Assembly: GCA_025449115.1 (NCBI GenBank)
Contig: JAHLKC010000165.1
Coordinates: 16,020-80,019 of the forward strand
Direction of reading: 5' to 3'
DNA length: 64,000 nucleotides
Source of the DNA: Chytridium lagenaria
Taxonomy: Eukaryota > Chytridiomycota > Chytridiomycetes > Chytridiales > Chytridiaceae
Position numbers and translations under genes: made by a program. The notes beneath the pieces are model-generated. The model saw only the letters and a program-made list of their open reading frames with translations. It had not been told where the DNA came from and made no database searches. Position 1 is the stretch's first letter. Each line of letters starts with the position of its first letter. Below are positions 10,905-25,714 of this stretch, piece after piece.

Positions 10905-10924
10905 GAAAAAAAAAAAAAAAAAAA
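10905..10924 (+). repeat. Poly(A) tract
   Basis: About 19 consecutive adenines between the zinc-finger gene and RLP24. It may be an assembly-sensitive homopolymer; it is not needed for either gene. Confidence 0.8.
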
Positions 10925-10961
10925 GGATTGTCAGCCTTTTCTTGACTTTGGCGCATTCACG

Positions 10962-11693
10962 ATGAGGTGAGGGATCCTGCGATGATGCAATTCAACGAGG
11001 ACGATACAGAGAGAATGCGGTTACTGATGCAAATGGTGATGATACGCATACAGGTTGGAAAAGTGTTATTTCTGCAGTAGTACCGTCTACCCCGGTCATG
11101 GCATCATGTTTGTTAGAAACGATGCAAAGGTAACCATCACCACACATTTTCCTTCTAGCATGCCATCATTACATCCTAACTTCCTATTCTCTTAGCTCTT
11201 CCGCTTCTGTCGGTCAAAATGCCACAAGGTAAGCCATCGCTAAACTCCCTCGTTTATTGACTAATGCGTTTTTTATAGAACTTTAAGATGAAGCGTAACC
11301 CCCGCAAGGTCAAATGGACAAAGGCATTCAGGAAGGCCGCCGGAAAAGAAATGACATCGACTCGACCCTTGAATTCGAGAAGCGCAGAAACATCCCTGTA
11401 CGATACGATCGTGAGCTTATGGCAACAACATTGAAGGCTATGAAGAGGATTCAGGAGATTAAGGCAAAGAGGGAGAGGGTTCACACCAAGAAGAGGTTGG
11501 GGTTATCGCTGTTATTGGAGTTACTGATTTTTTTATCAATAGGTTGCAAGGAAAGAAGGAGAAGGAACGTGCCGATGTGCTCAAACTTGTGCAGAAGAAT
11601 ATCGAGCTTATCAAGACACCCGAGCTCAGACAGAAGATGTACGAGAAGAAGTTGGCAGCTACCTCCAAGACAAAGGATGTGGAGATGGCTTGA
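10962..11693 (+). CDS. RLP24: Ribosome biogenesis protein RLP24
   Basis: RLP24 occupies the eL24 position on pre-60S ribosomes and is exchanged for eL24 in the cytoplasm by the AAA ATPase Drg1. The protein reads [18 protein letters not shown], then [52 protein letters not shown] and [21 protein letters not shown]. The four-cysteine zinc ribbon (CxxC, then CRSKC) is intact. The first exon is only ATGAG (10962-10966), spliced over 87 bases to GTTGGAAAAG; this is the only joining that gives the conserved MR-EKC start. Further introns follow DAK (11130), HK and TKKR. One base is missing after KEMT (about 11352). The length fits the family. Confidence 0.93.
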
Positions 11694-11874
11694 GCGGATC
11701 CCTTTTCTTCTTTAATTTTGGGTGGAGTGGGGATCTCAGGGAGGACGTTCATCTGTTGGGGTTCCTTTTTATTGATTCTATCACGCTGTCGCATGGACGA
11801 CAAGGTTCCTTTTTGTATTTATATCCATAGTCTATTAGATTTTTCATGTTCACTTGCTTTTCGTCTTGCTACTT

Positions 11875-12781
11875 TTATCCAGTATTAATACCGGTCCTGT
11901 CGCAAACACTCGTACCCAATCCTCCTCTCCCAATTTCTCCATCCCCATCCTTATCCGTCTCCTCAGTATCGTTTGAATCTCTTCATCCGTCACAAACTCC
12001 CCAATTTCCTTTGCGACTCTCTTTAAATCCCTAAATCCCAATCTTCCCTCGACTCTCTAAATCGAAAAGCTTAAAGCTTTTTCTCATTTCCTCGTGAATG
12101 TCTCGCTCAGACTGAACAAAAACGTGAATATTGGAAAGAAAAAGGTGAAGTACCATTTTAGCAGCCATCAAGAAAAGAAATTCCTCAAAGGACAGCACCG
12201 GTTCATCCGTTTCATCAAACTCTTTCGCCATCGTCAGAGCCTCCTCAGGTGTCGGGTTAAACCCCAAACTCCTCATCACAATCCTCAACTCCTTCAAATC
12301 AATGTTCCCACTTCCATCCGTATCAAATAAATCAAACACCTCCCGAATCTCCTGTAATGTGCAGCCGTCAAATCATAATGTTTCGTTGCTGATGCGTCTT
12401 GCGATTTTCGTCGTTCCGCTGGTGGTGGGGGTGCACGGAGTCCTGCTGTACCTGGGCGAGATGTTGGAAAGACCGCGGGCTCATCGTCTTCTTCAAAGGT
12501 GTCAAAAAGGATTTCAAGTTCTTTGTGGATGCGGACGTGACCCGCATTGTTCTGGTTAACGACAACGGAGGCGCGGCGGCCGGCGCTTCCGTTGGAGAGA
12601 CGACGGGAACCAACAGTCGAGGCACGGCGGGATTGGTCTGTATCGGAAGCTTCGGAAAAACTGGCGTTGCGGGGACGGCTGATGCTGGCACGGCTACTCC
12701 GGCGGCCGTTAGGGACTTCCCCGTCCTGAAAGATGTGGGATTAGAAAGAAGTCTCGGTGCCTTGGACGCCTTTCTTACCAT
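11875..12781 (-). CDS. Centrin-like EF-hand protein with long N-terminal extension
   Basis: Calcium-binding protein of the centrin/calmodulin group, expected at basal bodies or spindle poles. EF-hand 1 is canonical ([21 protein letters not shown]). Hand 2 ([13 protein letters not shown]) lacks the central Gly. Hand 3 ([15 protein letters not shown]) has lost key ligands. Hand 4 ([12 protein letters not shown]) appears only after a one-base frame change and lacks the final Glu. Calcium binding is therefore likely strong only at hands 1 and 4. SLGFNPT and the spacing of helices match centrins. About 135 residues of Ala/Pro/Ser-rich sequence precede the EF hands from [12 protein letters not shown], longer than a usual centrin tail. 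An intron lies at about 12109-12151. The frame is disturbed around 12360, between extension and hand 1, so the two parts could be mis-joined. Confidence 0.75.
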
Positions 12782-12962
12782 GCCGTAAAAACGGACGTGA
12801 TCACAATTAAACAATGGGAATTCGAAATCACGAATTTACGGACATTTGACCTTAATCTATGGGAATATATTGAGCTATGACGAACTTGATACATGTGGTT
12901 GTGTTCTTTATTCTTTCGATGTTGTGGCTTTATCCAAAAAAAACCCACCAAAAACAGCGTTA

Positions 12963-15513
<2,551 letters not shown>

Positions 15514-15749
15514 GTTGGAGGGAGGTATGAAAAATGGAGGATTTTTGCCAATGAAAATCAAAGCTGACGTGTTTGGAATTGAAATCAGAAATTGATACCA
15601 CGGGAAGGGACGTCGAATCGGTGCAATGTTTGGATGGCATAAATGCATCACAAAAAAATAAAAGTCACTCCTGGGAGGAACATTAAATTCATGTAAACAA
15701 AGTGGGTTACAACATGGGTAGAGTATGGGTAGAGTATTCGGTATAAAGT

Positions 15750-17353
15750 TCAGATCAAGCTATTGTCTGCTGGTGGCTTTGGTTCAGCAATTTTAGTTTG
15801 CCTGTTAATAAGAGAAACGCGTTTAGAAGATAGGACGCGCATCAAAAAAGCGGTTACCCAGACGATCCGGACGGTCCAAGATTGAGGACATAGGGAGAGT
15901 TTGCAGAGTTACTACCGGACGCGCCGACGGTATCCGAAAAAGGATCCGAGAAGGGGTCCTCTACCGCACGGGCTTTGCCGAATTTCCTCTTCTACGGCTC
16001 ACCAAGTCCTCCGTCGATTCACCATGCGCAGCCTCGCGTTCAAAATCAATTTGAAGGAGCTCGACTGTCGCATTTGACGGCGCAGGGGGTTTTGGGACTT
16101 CATGCAACGTGGGATCGTTCTGAGAGGCTGCGGTGGCGAGTGCAACCGCTCTCGAATCTACCGCGTCATTATACTGCTCAAAAGCACTGATGATATCGCT
16201 GTTCACTTGAATAAGTTTGGCTGAAAGATGTTAGTACTATGAAGGGGAACGGACAAACATAGTACCAACGAGATCTTCTTCGGGAACTTCACTGAGCAAC
16301 CGGCCGATGCGTTCTTGCATATGATGGCACTTTTGCCGGAATTCCTTTACGAAAGCAAAGCATCAGCTTTAAGTCCCAGGTCAAGGAGGCTGACTTACCC
16401 GAGAATTTCATTCTGTGTGAGATCCTCGTTCTTGTCAGCATACGTCAAAGTTTCCAACAAAACTTGAACAGCATTTTCTGCAAGGCTAATGTCAAACTCG
16501 ACGTGATTTTTCCTCTCTTCAGCACTAAGACGGCTGATCGATACTTGTGACTTTCATGTTAAATTAATATTGAAAGCCTTCCTCACCTGAGCTTGTTGGG
16601 GGAAAGGTTGAACGCCAACCGCGAAGGAAGGAACGGAAAGAATAAGTTGATTCGGGAATCGGTATCCTTCAATAATACTTTAGTAAGGCTGTCTCCCACA
16701 CGCGGTTGAAGCAAGAGCCATACCCAAGCCAACGAGTTTGTGATAAAGGCGACGAATTTCGGATGGGGTCTCAAACTTTTGTGCCCAAGTTGCAATGACT
16801 TCAAGCATACGTCCTCTGTTCTCCGGGGCAAGATCCTTTGTGAAGACTTAGACAAGGTAAAGGTAATAATTCCCAACCTCGCGGATCAAAAACTTTTGGA
16901 TAAAGTTGATGTTGTCCCTTGATGATAGTTCCTGTCTGAACGAAAACTCGCAGTTGTGCATATAGTAGTCCAAAACGCTGATGGCATAGTTCACGGTAAC
17001 TTTGAAAGTTGTATTAGGCTTACGAAGTAAGCAGGGTAACTTACTGGGGCTCTTGCTCTTGAGCTGGGTCGTAAGTGCTCGCATGGCTTCACCGTTGCTA
17101 AGAGAGATTAGGCTGAGAAAAGATGTAAGAGGTGGCTACCCGTCTGGAGCCGCTGTGATCATGTCTTTGTTGCAATGACGATCTCCCAAGCAACATCCTG
17201 GTTGGTATCTGAAGTTGCCAGATCTATGGACAATACAAGACAGAATCAGCATGCAGTCTTGAAGTTGACATCGCCTTCCTAGCTATACTCACCGATGTTC
17301 TCCGTGATGGGACCAGTAGGATGCTTGTTGAATAGGTTTCTGAAGACTTGCAT
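15750..17353 (-). CDS. VHS-GAT domain trafficking adaptor (TOM1/GGA/Lsb5-like)
   Basis: Endosomal or Golgi adaptor that recognises ubiquitinated or sorted cargo. The first exons give MQVFRNLFNKHPTGPIT, NQDVAWEIVIAT, NGEAMRALTTQLKSKSP, VTVNYAISVLDYYMHNC and FIQKFLIREV, the helical pattern of a VHS domain. Later exons give VEFDISLAENAVQVLLETL and VNSDIISAFEQYNDAVDSR, typical of a GAT three-helix bundle. The C-terminus has DPFSDPFSD, a possible EH-domain or AP-binding repeat, and ends KPPADNSLI after an intron at about 15803-15856. No GAE ear domain is seen, which favours a TOM1 or Lsb5 relative over a GGA. Many short introns. Exon borders in the middle are approximate. Confidence 0.75.
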
Positions 17354-18058
17354 GATGGTGAGTGATGGTAGATGATGTTTGGTTGTTGATGGCAGATGGT
17401 AGATGGATGGCAAGGTATCTTGGTGTTTTTGACACAGGACAGATTCAAGTAGGACAGCGGCTCTTTTCAACTAAAATAAATGCCAAGGCTCATCTACCTC
17501 ACGTTTGGAAGGGAATGGGGGATGGGGGGGGTTGCAGGAGGTGTTGCGGGTTCAAGCGAGGACTGGGGGTGAACGTAGGAAGGGTGTTGTGTGTGGTGAT
17601 GGTTGTTTGGTGCCGATGGTATATCCGCCAAGACGAGCCCTTTGACATTTGATTTTAAGTATTCTTGGCTCCATGCTATGGCAAAAGGTGGCTGGTTATT
17701 CTCTACTTTATTTATTTATCTGGTCGTTGCAGAGATTGTTCCAAGAAAAACGCATACAGATGATCGTCAAGAGACAGGACGGAACCAAGTACACCAAGCA
17801 GTGAATGGCGAGTAGCTGTACAAGCATCATCTACTCTCTCTGGTGTTGTCGTCAGACATCCATCCAACTCTTCTGGGTGTTTAAGTTTAACAAAAGATGC
17901 GCGGTGCTAGATTCCCCCCTTTGTGCTAGGGTGTCCATGTTGGCATACGGAGCACATATTTATACTCTGCTCAATCTTTATGACCAACGTCCACTTCAGC
18001 ATGATGCTCAGAAGAAATTTTTGTTGGGGCCTCTCTCAAAAAAAAAGAAAGAGCGAAA
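17354..18058. other. Intergenic promoter region between VHS-GAT gene and complex I gene
   Basis: About 700 bases between two divergent starts. The open frames here are short and uncharacteristic. No gene, tRNA or repeat recognised. Confidence 0.6.
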
Positions 18059-18968
18059 ATGATGTTACGCCAGGCAGTCCGCTTGAGCTCCATCGCTGGC
18101 AGAGCGCTCCCGATCGCCACTCCCCAGCAGCTGGCACTCTGCTCGCAAGGTACCTTAACCTCTTCCTCATACGTACTGCTTGATACGCAGCAGATGCTGA
18201 TACCTTTGTTCCCGCGCTGGCACAGTTCGGAGTTACGCTACCCCTTCCTCCCAGAAGCTCGTCGACACCGTTATCGCGAGGAGGAATGCTGAAGCTCAAA
18301 AAGACCCGAATGCTGTCTTCAAGCAGGACATCTTTGACAGAGCTACCCAGGAGATGTACCTTACTGAGATCTTGAGGGCCATGTGGTTGGTTGCAGAGCA
18401 AATGTTCAAACCTCCGTATACTATCATGTACCCCTTCGAGAAGGGACCCTTGAGCCCTAGATTCCGTGGAGAGCATGCCCTCAGGAGATACCCAACAGGT
18501 GCCTTGTCATATCTCATTTTGTGGTGGAATAGGATGCATGCTGATCAAATAATGCAGGCGAGGAGCGTTGCATCTCTTGCAAGCTTTGCGAAGCCATCTG
18601 CCCGGCCCAAGCTATTACCATTGAAAGCGAGCCTCGTGAAGATGGATCGCGAAGGACCACTCGTTACGATATTGATATGACCAAGTGCATCTACTGCGGA
18701 CTCTGCCAGGAAGCCTGCCCTGTTGATGCCATTGTTGAGGTGAGAAGATCCATCTTGAAGCCTTTTCGTTGGTTCTTACTTTTCGTAAAGGGACCAAACT
18801 TCGAATACGCCACTGAGACTCACGAGGAGCTCTTGTACAATAAGGAAAAACTGTTGGCTAACGGAGACAAGTGGGAGGTATGGAAACTTCACAAAGTGAT
18901 TGATATTAATGGACTCATTTTAGCCCGAAATTGCAAGGAACCTTAAGGCTGACCACCTTTACCGATAA
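18059..18968 (+). CDS. NDUFS8: NADH:ubiquinone oxidoreductase 23-kDa iron-sulfur subunit (NDUFS8, TYKY)
   Basis: Peripheral-arm subunit of mitochondrial complex I that holds clusters N6a and N6b. After an Arg/Ala/Ser targeting sequence ([18 protein letters not shown]) come [37 protein letters not shown] and the two 4Fe-4S motifs: [19 protein letters not shown] and [18 protein letters not shown]. All eight cysteines are present. The end reads [13 protein letters not shown], the usual C-terminus. Introns: 18151 to about 18225 (GTACCT to GCACAG), about 18500 to 18557, one after AIVE and one after DKWE. With the first intron ended at GCACAG no frameshift is needed. Confidence 0.95.
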
Positions 18969-19206
18969 TAAAGAAGCTACTATGCTGATTACTACCCCAT
19001 GCTCGTCAGTGCCAATGGTTATTGAATAGTTTTTTTAAAGAGATGAGATCCGCTTGCATTGATCGCTATGCACACTTCGATCATAAGCATCCCCGGGAGA
19101 TTCCATCTCAAATACTATGCTATGGTTCCGATACCGTAGTTTTTGATCCTTTTTTCGCTAATCTGGAATTCCATATCTGGGGTGCACGTCATGCATTCTT
19201 TTAATC

Positions 19207-21253
19207 TTAACACTCTGCGCGAGGATCCTCCTTCTCCTTCTGCTTTTCCTTCAGTTGCCTTCTTTCCTCCATGATATCACTGATTTGCTGTTGCGCGATT
19301 TTACTTTGATCTTCAAGAAGGCTTAGTTCCTCTTAACCGCACATTCCGCCGCACATCCTCGTCCAATGATCCATCCACTTTAAAGGACATTTTCTAGGGA
19401 TATGAGACTTCGTCATAGTTTTCATCTCGTTACCTTGCTCATTTCTTCGATAAGCATCTTGACTCTCGCCATCCATGTCGCCTCAACATCCTTTTGTTCT
19501 TCTTCCCATGCGTGTCGGACTTCATCCAAAAGGCCCGCACGTCCTGCATCACTCTCTGTCTTTTTTTTCACTTCGCCTCAATTTGTTTTCGGAGCGCATC
19601 AGGATCGGATGCTACCAATTCCTTCAAAATTCAGTTTTATTTATCTTTCCTTCATCCTTGCTTACCTTGAAATCGAGCAAACTTTGGACGTCACGCGTAA
19701 GATCATCTACGGCTCTTCTCATACGCTCCACACTATATTCCGCTCCTAAATCGAAGTAAGAGGGTATCTTACATCATAAAATTACTTGAAATATCAGCCG
19801 TCGCGTTAATTTCAAATTGCTTAAATCTTCTTGAAGAGCTTGCGTTTCTTTTTCTATCCTTTGAAGCTTTAATATTTGAATGTGAGCCAGTTCGTTCTCC
19901 TTAAGAATGTCTGACACTTTTCCGTTCTTCAATGTGTTTATAATTGTATCAGATAAGCCGCCTACCATTTCTCGAAGAGTATCCTGGTGGATTTCTCTAA
20001 TTTCCGTGTTCTCTCTTCTTCTACGCAAGATGAGTTGTAATTTTTTTTTAACGAAGACTTACAGATCCTCCAATTCCATATGGTAATGCTTCAGTGACGC
20101 CATTTTAGCAATGATGCTAATCATGTCAACTGTATATAAATTCGAATAACTCACTGTATCTCAGCTCCTCCAATTCTCCCATTTTGAAAGCAGATAGTTT
20201 TTCGCAATCTCCCTCGCTTTCTGTCGCTTATACTTTCCAGGATTCGCCGCCTTTAAATACGCTAAGTTCCTCTCTGCTTATTCGCCATCCCTCTTTTAGG
20301 CGCCTTCCCAACCATCAAATGTGGTCTATCATTCGCATCCGACCCCGCTGACGTCAACAACCCCACCGAAATCTTCGGCGTCGCACTCGGTCCATCCGTG
20401 AACCCTCTCGCTTTTCTCTCGCTCTCTGTGTTGCCGTCTTCTTCCCCATCCATAATTTATTCCCTCGATCCGGATCACTGTCCGTGATCAATTTCGTCAT
20501 CTGCGTCGCAAGAGGTGGCGCAAGACTTCCCCCAGGACCCGCCAATCTGACCGTCTTCAACGCGCCTCCATTTAAACTCAAGAATCGACGCTGAGCATCC
20601 CCTGATATCCCGCGGAAGGCTCCGGTTGTGGTGGCGAGAAGATCAATTTCTGAGACAGTGAGTTTGACGGGGGCTTGCCCGACGTGAATCGATCCGCGTC
20701 GACCTGCGATAATTTCACCAGGGCCCGCGTGGGAAGGTCGGGGACTGCGACACTTTTTCTACGGCTTCGTTGAGCAATCTCTTTCCATTCTTCGAGAGTT
20801 TGGAGTGACGGATGGGTTTGGGGTCTTCTGTGTCGAGTTTTGAGACGAGAGTGGGGTTGCCGGTTAAGGAAATTTGGTCTGGTTTTTCGCTAGAGGCCAG
20901 CTCTGCTTTTGTACTTTCTCCTCCTGTTATCTTGTAAGTTTCTGTAGGCTTAGAATATATAAACCTTGCTCAGTAGTTTCGGGAACGGTTACACCTCCTG
21001 CTACATCTGGCGTTGCCTTATATTCAATTTCTTCCTTTGGCGTCGTTTTCTCCTCCAACTTTGATTGCGAAGCTATCGATGCCTTTGAGTTGAACGCTTC
21101 ACTCGACGTATCTGTCTCTGAATCATCCGACGTTTCCGTCTCCTCCTGCGCCTTCTTTTTGGCAACTTGGGGCGTCTTCACCACCGAAACCTTCCTTCCA
21201 CTATGCGTAGATTTCCGCCGTTCCGCCACAGACCCCAATCTTGGTCTCTCCAC
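19207..21253 (-). CDS. Unrecognised protein with basic N-terminus and C-terminal coiled coil
   Basis: I do not recognise it. From MERPRLGSVAERRKSTHSGR the protein is Ser/Thr/Glu-rich and charged, then has a moderately conserved-looking part (VKLTVSEIDLLATTTGAFRG, RRFLSLNGGALKTVRLAGPG, TQMTKLITDSDPDRG), a basic stretch (AANPGKYKRQKAREIAKNY), and long helices: IHQDTLREMVGGLSDTI, LKLQRIEKETQALQEDLSNL, VERMRRAVDDLTRDVQSLL, and an end with QQQISDIMEERRQLKEKQ. The coiled coil could suggest a kinetochore, spindle or cytoskeletal scaffold; this is inference. Frames break near 20250 and 19350-19650, so two adjacent genes (one beginning MGELEELRYS near 20184) are possible. It is divergent from RRP43, starts 138 bases apart. 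Confidence 0.5.
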
Positions 21254-21391
21254 CGCTGAATTGCTCCTACTCCATTACCCTTCTCTACCGACGTTCTTTT
21301 TAAAAGTTCAGTCAAGGCCTCCCATTCACGCTCACCTTCGCATCATCCTGAATTGTCAGATGCTGTACGACAACTCTCTTTTCTGCAAAAG

Positions 21392-22567
21392 ATGGACGCC
21401 GAGACCTTTGTCCTCGACCCGGACACCTTCCAAAAGGTCCATCCCGTTGAATTCCACAGGCGATTTCTATCACAAGGTATCCGCACAGATGGGCGAATGT
21501 TAAACCAGTTCAGGGCTATCAGGATCAATACAGGTTTGTATGTCAACGCCTTTTTTTTTGGTCACTAAAAATGTTAAAGGATCCATTGGAACGGCAAGAG
21601 GGTCGGCGATGGTTAGACTTGGCGAAACCACATGTTTATGTGGTATAAAAGCAGAAGTATCCATCCCAAATACCAATAACCCTACACAAGGATTTCTCGG
21701 TAACTTAACCCTCCCAATCCCCCGCTTAACCAACCTTCCAGTCCCCAACGTCGACTTCCCCGCCATATGTTCCCCAACCTTCCGTCCCGGCGCACCATCC
21801 CCCTTTGTACAATCCGTAAGTGAATTAGTGAACTCGGTACTGCAAAAGTAAGGAAACATGCTTTACAATCGGATTTCCTGACTTTTTGGGTAGAGCTGAA
21901 GTACTGGATTTGGATGAGCTTTGTGTGGTTGAGGGGAAGGCAGTTTGGGTTGTGTATGCGGATATTGTGTTTTTGAATTATGAGGGAAATGCGGTGGATG
22001 CGGCTTTGGCGGCTTTGGTAGCAGCGTTGAGAAATAGTTGAGTATTTCTGTGTTTTTTCTTGCACCTTTTGTTACATGCCCTATGTTCAGTGCTCTTACC
22101 ACCAATATCTTGTGGCCTTTCGTTTTCCTACGCTTTCCTTTGCTTTTCTTTTGCGGTCATCCGTGTATAATTGTTTCTTTACACATTCCTTTTCCACACT
22201 TTCTTAACATCAACCCTTTACAGCAAAACTCCCTAAACTCCAATACAACGAAGAAGACGGCACCGTTCGCGAGATTCCCAACACCCCTCCCACTCCCCTC
22301 CAAATCTCCCGTCTCCCTGTTTCTTCAACTTTTGGTATATTCGATCACGACGGCAACCCCAAACTCATGGCCGACCCGACCGAAGAAGAAGCTTGTGTCG
22401 TATCCGCACACGTCACGATCGTGCTGGATAGCGCAACAGGACATTTGTGCGGGATATTCAAGCCGGGTGGATTTGGAATGTCGAAAGAGAGATTCAATGA
22501 GTGTATTGAGGAGGCGGGAAAACGGGGGGTTGTTGTGAGGAAGGTGATTGACGAGGCTTTGAAGTAA
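21392..22567 (+). CDS. RRP43: Exosome complex subunit RRP43 (EXOSC8-like, RNase PH fold)
   Basis: Structural RNase PH-type subunit of the nine-subunit RNA exosome ring, for 3'-5' RNA processing and decay. Start MDAETFVLDPDTFQKVHPVE, then FHRRFLSQGIRTDGR, GSIGTARGSAMVRLGETTCL, VPNVDFPAICSPTFRPGAPS, ELCVVEGKAVWVVYADIVFL, NAVDAALAALVAAL, FGIFDHDGNPKLMADPTEEE and the end GGFGMSKERFNECIEEAGKR. This aligns along its whole length with EXOSC8. Catalytic phosphate-binding arginines of bacterial RNase PH are not evident, as expected for the family. Three introns: about 21534-21580 (after NTG), 21851-21894, and 22037-22222. The frame is intact throughout. Confidence 0.93.
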
Positions 22568-22651
22568 TTTTTGGAGATTTTATCTATTTATATTTGCATG
22601 GACGCTTTGTCGTCACGAATGTATACAGATTTTCACATTAAGATTAGAAAA

Positions 22652-25632
22652 TTATGCAGAGTTTCGAACGTTGAATAATGCGAGTTTGGTGCCTGTATTG
22701 TAAGTGTTAGAAGACAATTGTGCGGGAAAGAGGATTCAAAGGAAACTTACCAGCCCAAATGGGAGGAGCGATTTTGACCACGTCCGCGCTTCCAGTCACG
22801 TTCGTGTTTTTGACAAACACATGTCCCCACATGTAACTTGTAAACCAGATCCTCACGGGGTCCGTGTACGTGAAGCGTCTCACCACCAATGGATGTGGGA
22901 GAGGGAGGAGACCGACGAGGGTGCCTGACTGAAGGTATTCGATGACCCTCTTATCGTCATTAAAGCCTTTTTCGACGCAAAGAGCCTCGATAGGGGCCCA
23001 AGGGCGTCAACGAGGGTAATTAAGGCAGACAGCCTCAGGTGAGATTTCCAGTACACAAACTAACATCGATTAATATGCACGTGACCAAGCGTGTAAGCGA
23101 AAAAAAACTGTATGAGCTTACCCATTCTTCCGTTGGCTCAAACTTCATTTTGGTCTCTCCAGAAACCTGTGACATAGGCAACTTCCCTTTTGCCTTCTCC
23201 GATAGCTCACCCCTAGGCGACGACGCTTGATTCACTTCCTCGTTTTCATTCGCAGCGGACTCATCCCCTGCACCCTTCGCTTGACCCCCCTCCTCTTCAA
23301 TAGGTTTGACATCATCCGGATCCGTCGTACTCGGTCTCAATCCAACCTTCTCCAACTTCTTCAACCTCTCCGCCTTGACAGCCCGTAGTCTTTGTAGCTC
23401 TGTGCTGGCGGTTGCGAATGTCAAATCATTCAATTCATGGAACCTCTGTCTCGATCGTACTATGGCGTACACCAAATGCGAGTTTCCTGATTTGTTTAGA
23501 AATAGTCGGGAAGAAGAGATTACCTGTAATTTGATACTGCACAATATTATTGAAGATATCGAGAAGATAGAAAATGAGCTTGTGGTTTGATTCATTTGCA
23601 AGCATGAATCCCGCATTCGAAAAGGAGTTGAAGAGATTCAAGAGTTTGTTAGAGGATACGACGGTAAGAGATTTTATGTATGGTGAGACGTTTGCGAGGC
23701 AAATTAAAAAGTTCTCGTGGAGAGCGGAGAGGGGCGATTTTCCGGTTGTGGTGATCAAAACGTGTATTGACTTAAGGTGAAAAATGAGTTTATCAAGTCA
23801 CGAGAATGGTGAAAGGAAAGTGAAGTGGATACCTACGAGAATAAAAAAGTCGGCCCAGCATCCATTACTAAAAAGCGGAAGCGTTTTTACGGCCGGTCCC
23901 ATCGCTGAAGAATCAAACGGTGTATTGAGCTGCACGCCAAAAGCACGCTCCTGCGAAAGAATGTGGATGATAAAGCACGCCATACGCACAATTCCAATGT
24001 GATCTAAAGGCCTTATCAGCTATCATTTGAAAAAAAGAGCACGTGAAGAGGAAAACTCACTCGGGTCACCCTTTGCATCCAAGCAAAAGTGTAAAAGTGC
24101 CCCACAAACTGTCAAGATTTGTTCACACTCGACCGCGTATTTTGCAAATTTCTAAATTGTTTAGTCCCTGTATACCTAATAAGAATCCAACCTCATTAGA
24201 CTCGAAAAGCTTCCAAAACAACATCAAAAGCTCGGTATGTAGGGTCAGCTTCTTGGTGATCCAGGAAGGTATGTGTTCGAAGCGTCAATAGGATTTTTTA
24301 AAAGTCTTTCAAATCCTTCCATAATGAAAGCGAAATCTTCCGGTCTATGGAGTTTTGCGAGGTAGAAACGGAATTCGTTGTTTCCAGCGGATTCGAGCTA
24401 TACTTGTGAGTTGATTCAAAGGTTTGCGAATGTGTACCTTTGCGTTGTCTTCTTCCGGGAAAGCTACAGTTGGTTCTGTTGCTGTGGGGCTAGATATTGT
24501 TAAGTATGTTAAGAGCGCAAATTAATACCTCAAAGCCACATTTGGGATAATCGAGGCCTTTTCTGAAGATGCACACCACTTCCAAGATCAAGTGAGACAA
24601 CTAATAGTTGAATACAGAGGGAAATGTAGTGCTCCTGCGAATCTCCAAAAAGCATCTAAGAACAAATTTCAGCGAAGGACCAACTGTAATAACCAACGTG
24701 ATTGTAAGGTATCAATCCCCATCCAACAGGATCATACGACATCGCAGTATTTAACAAAGAACATAAAAGCGTCAGAATCGTCTTCTTGTCAAGACCCGTC
24801 GCGACAACAATCGCCCACTTGTTCGTCTTTTTCAAAACCTCCCCAGTCGATATGTACATCGTATACGACAAGATCGTCAACAAAAGTCGAAGAACTTCAA
24901 TCCTATTATTGACCAGAGTCGCAGATGTCGGGGTGCATTTGAAGTTCCCACTCCCTTTTCCCAAATCACAAATCGTGGTCCAGGGTTCTCCGAAACGATG
25001 TCGGGGAGTGTAAACCTGAATCAGCCTGTTATCACCATGTAGCTGCATTTTCAATTATTCTTACCCACGGAAAAATAGCAGCTGCATCACTCCACGAACA
25101 AGACGCGGAGCAAGCCTATCGTCCACATTCTCTCCCTCCTCCGAATTACTCCGTGTCCAGAAGATCTTTTCTTCCAAGTCCGCATTTCCCGTCTCAAACA
25201 CAAACGGAAGTATTCGTGTCAATATTCTACAGCAGTTCAATGCATCCCTTATGTCATCCTTTGTTGGGACTGTTGTCGAAGCGATAAACTTGAATAGTCG
25301 ATCCGAAACCTTCCAATACATCAGACTCATTCAATACGAGAACCGCAAACCTTTGATGCAATGGTCTCGAGGTTCTCGGAGGCGGTATCTCTGACTCTAC
25401 GGATATCCTTTGATGAGAAGAGGTTGAAGACGTCTTCCGGAGTCTCTGGAAGTTGATAGAATTTTGACCAAAACTGATCGTCTGATGCGCTCAGGTTCTG
25501 ATAAAAGCTTGAATCAGCTTATGATGCACACGCATGATGCCTTTCCCATGACATCGCGCATTCACTCACCCGCTGCTCGTACAGAGCAAAGACATTCTTC
25601 CTGAACGCAAGCTTGCTCTCTGTTGCGCCCAT
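22652..25632 (-). CDS. HID1: HID1 family protein (Golgi and secretory granule trafficking)
   Basis: Peripheral Golgi protein needed in animals for dense-core vesicle formation and in fission yeast known as Hid1/Ftp105 relatives. It begins MGATESKLAFRKNVFALYEQ, with Gly2 as a potential myristoylation site as in animal HID1. Then DDQFWSKF, DIRDALNCCRILTRILPFVF, EEKIFWTRSN, ATLVNNRIEVLRLLLTILSY, LLCSLLNTAMSYDPVGWGLI and near the end PVRIWFTSYMWGHVFVKN and TKLALFNVRNSA. The SYMWG block and the SYDPVG block match animal HID1. At least ten introns. A few one-base shifts, for example around GWGLIPYN. It follows the TSNAXIP1-like gene on the same strand with 82 bases between. Confidence 0.88.
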
Positions 25633-25714
25633 CGCCTAAAACGAATTTCAATGTAAATGTGACGCAAATCTAGTCTGTTATGTATTTATTGGACTGTTTG
25701 GACTCAATCGGCAT

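Noticed and set aside
12399..12788. 129-codon plus-strand frame rich in Gly and Ala
   Set aside because: Antisense shadow of the Ala/Pro-rich centrin extension.
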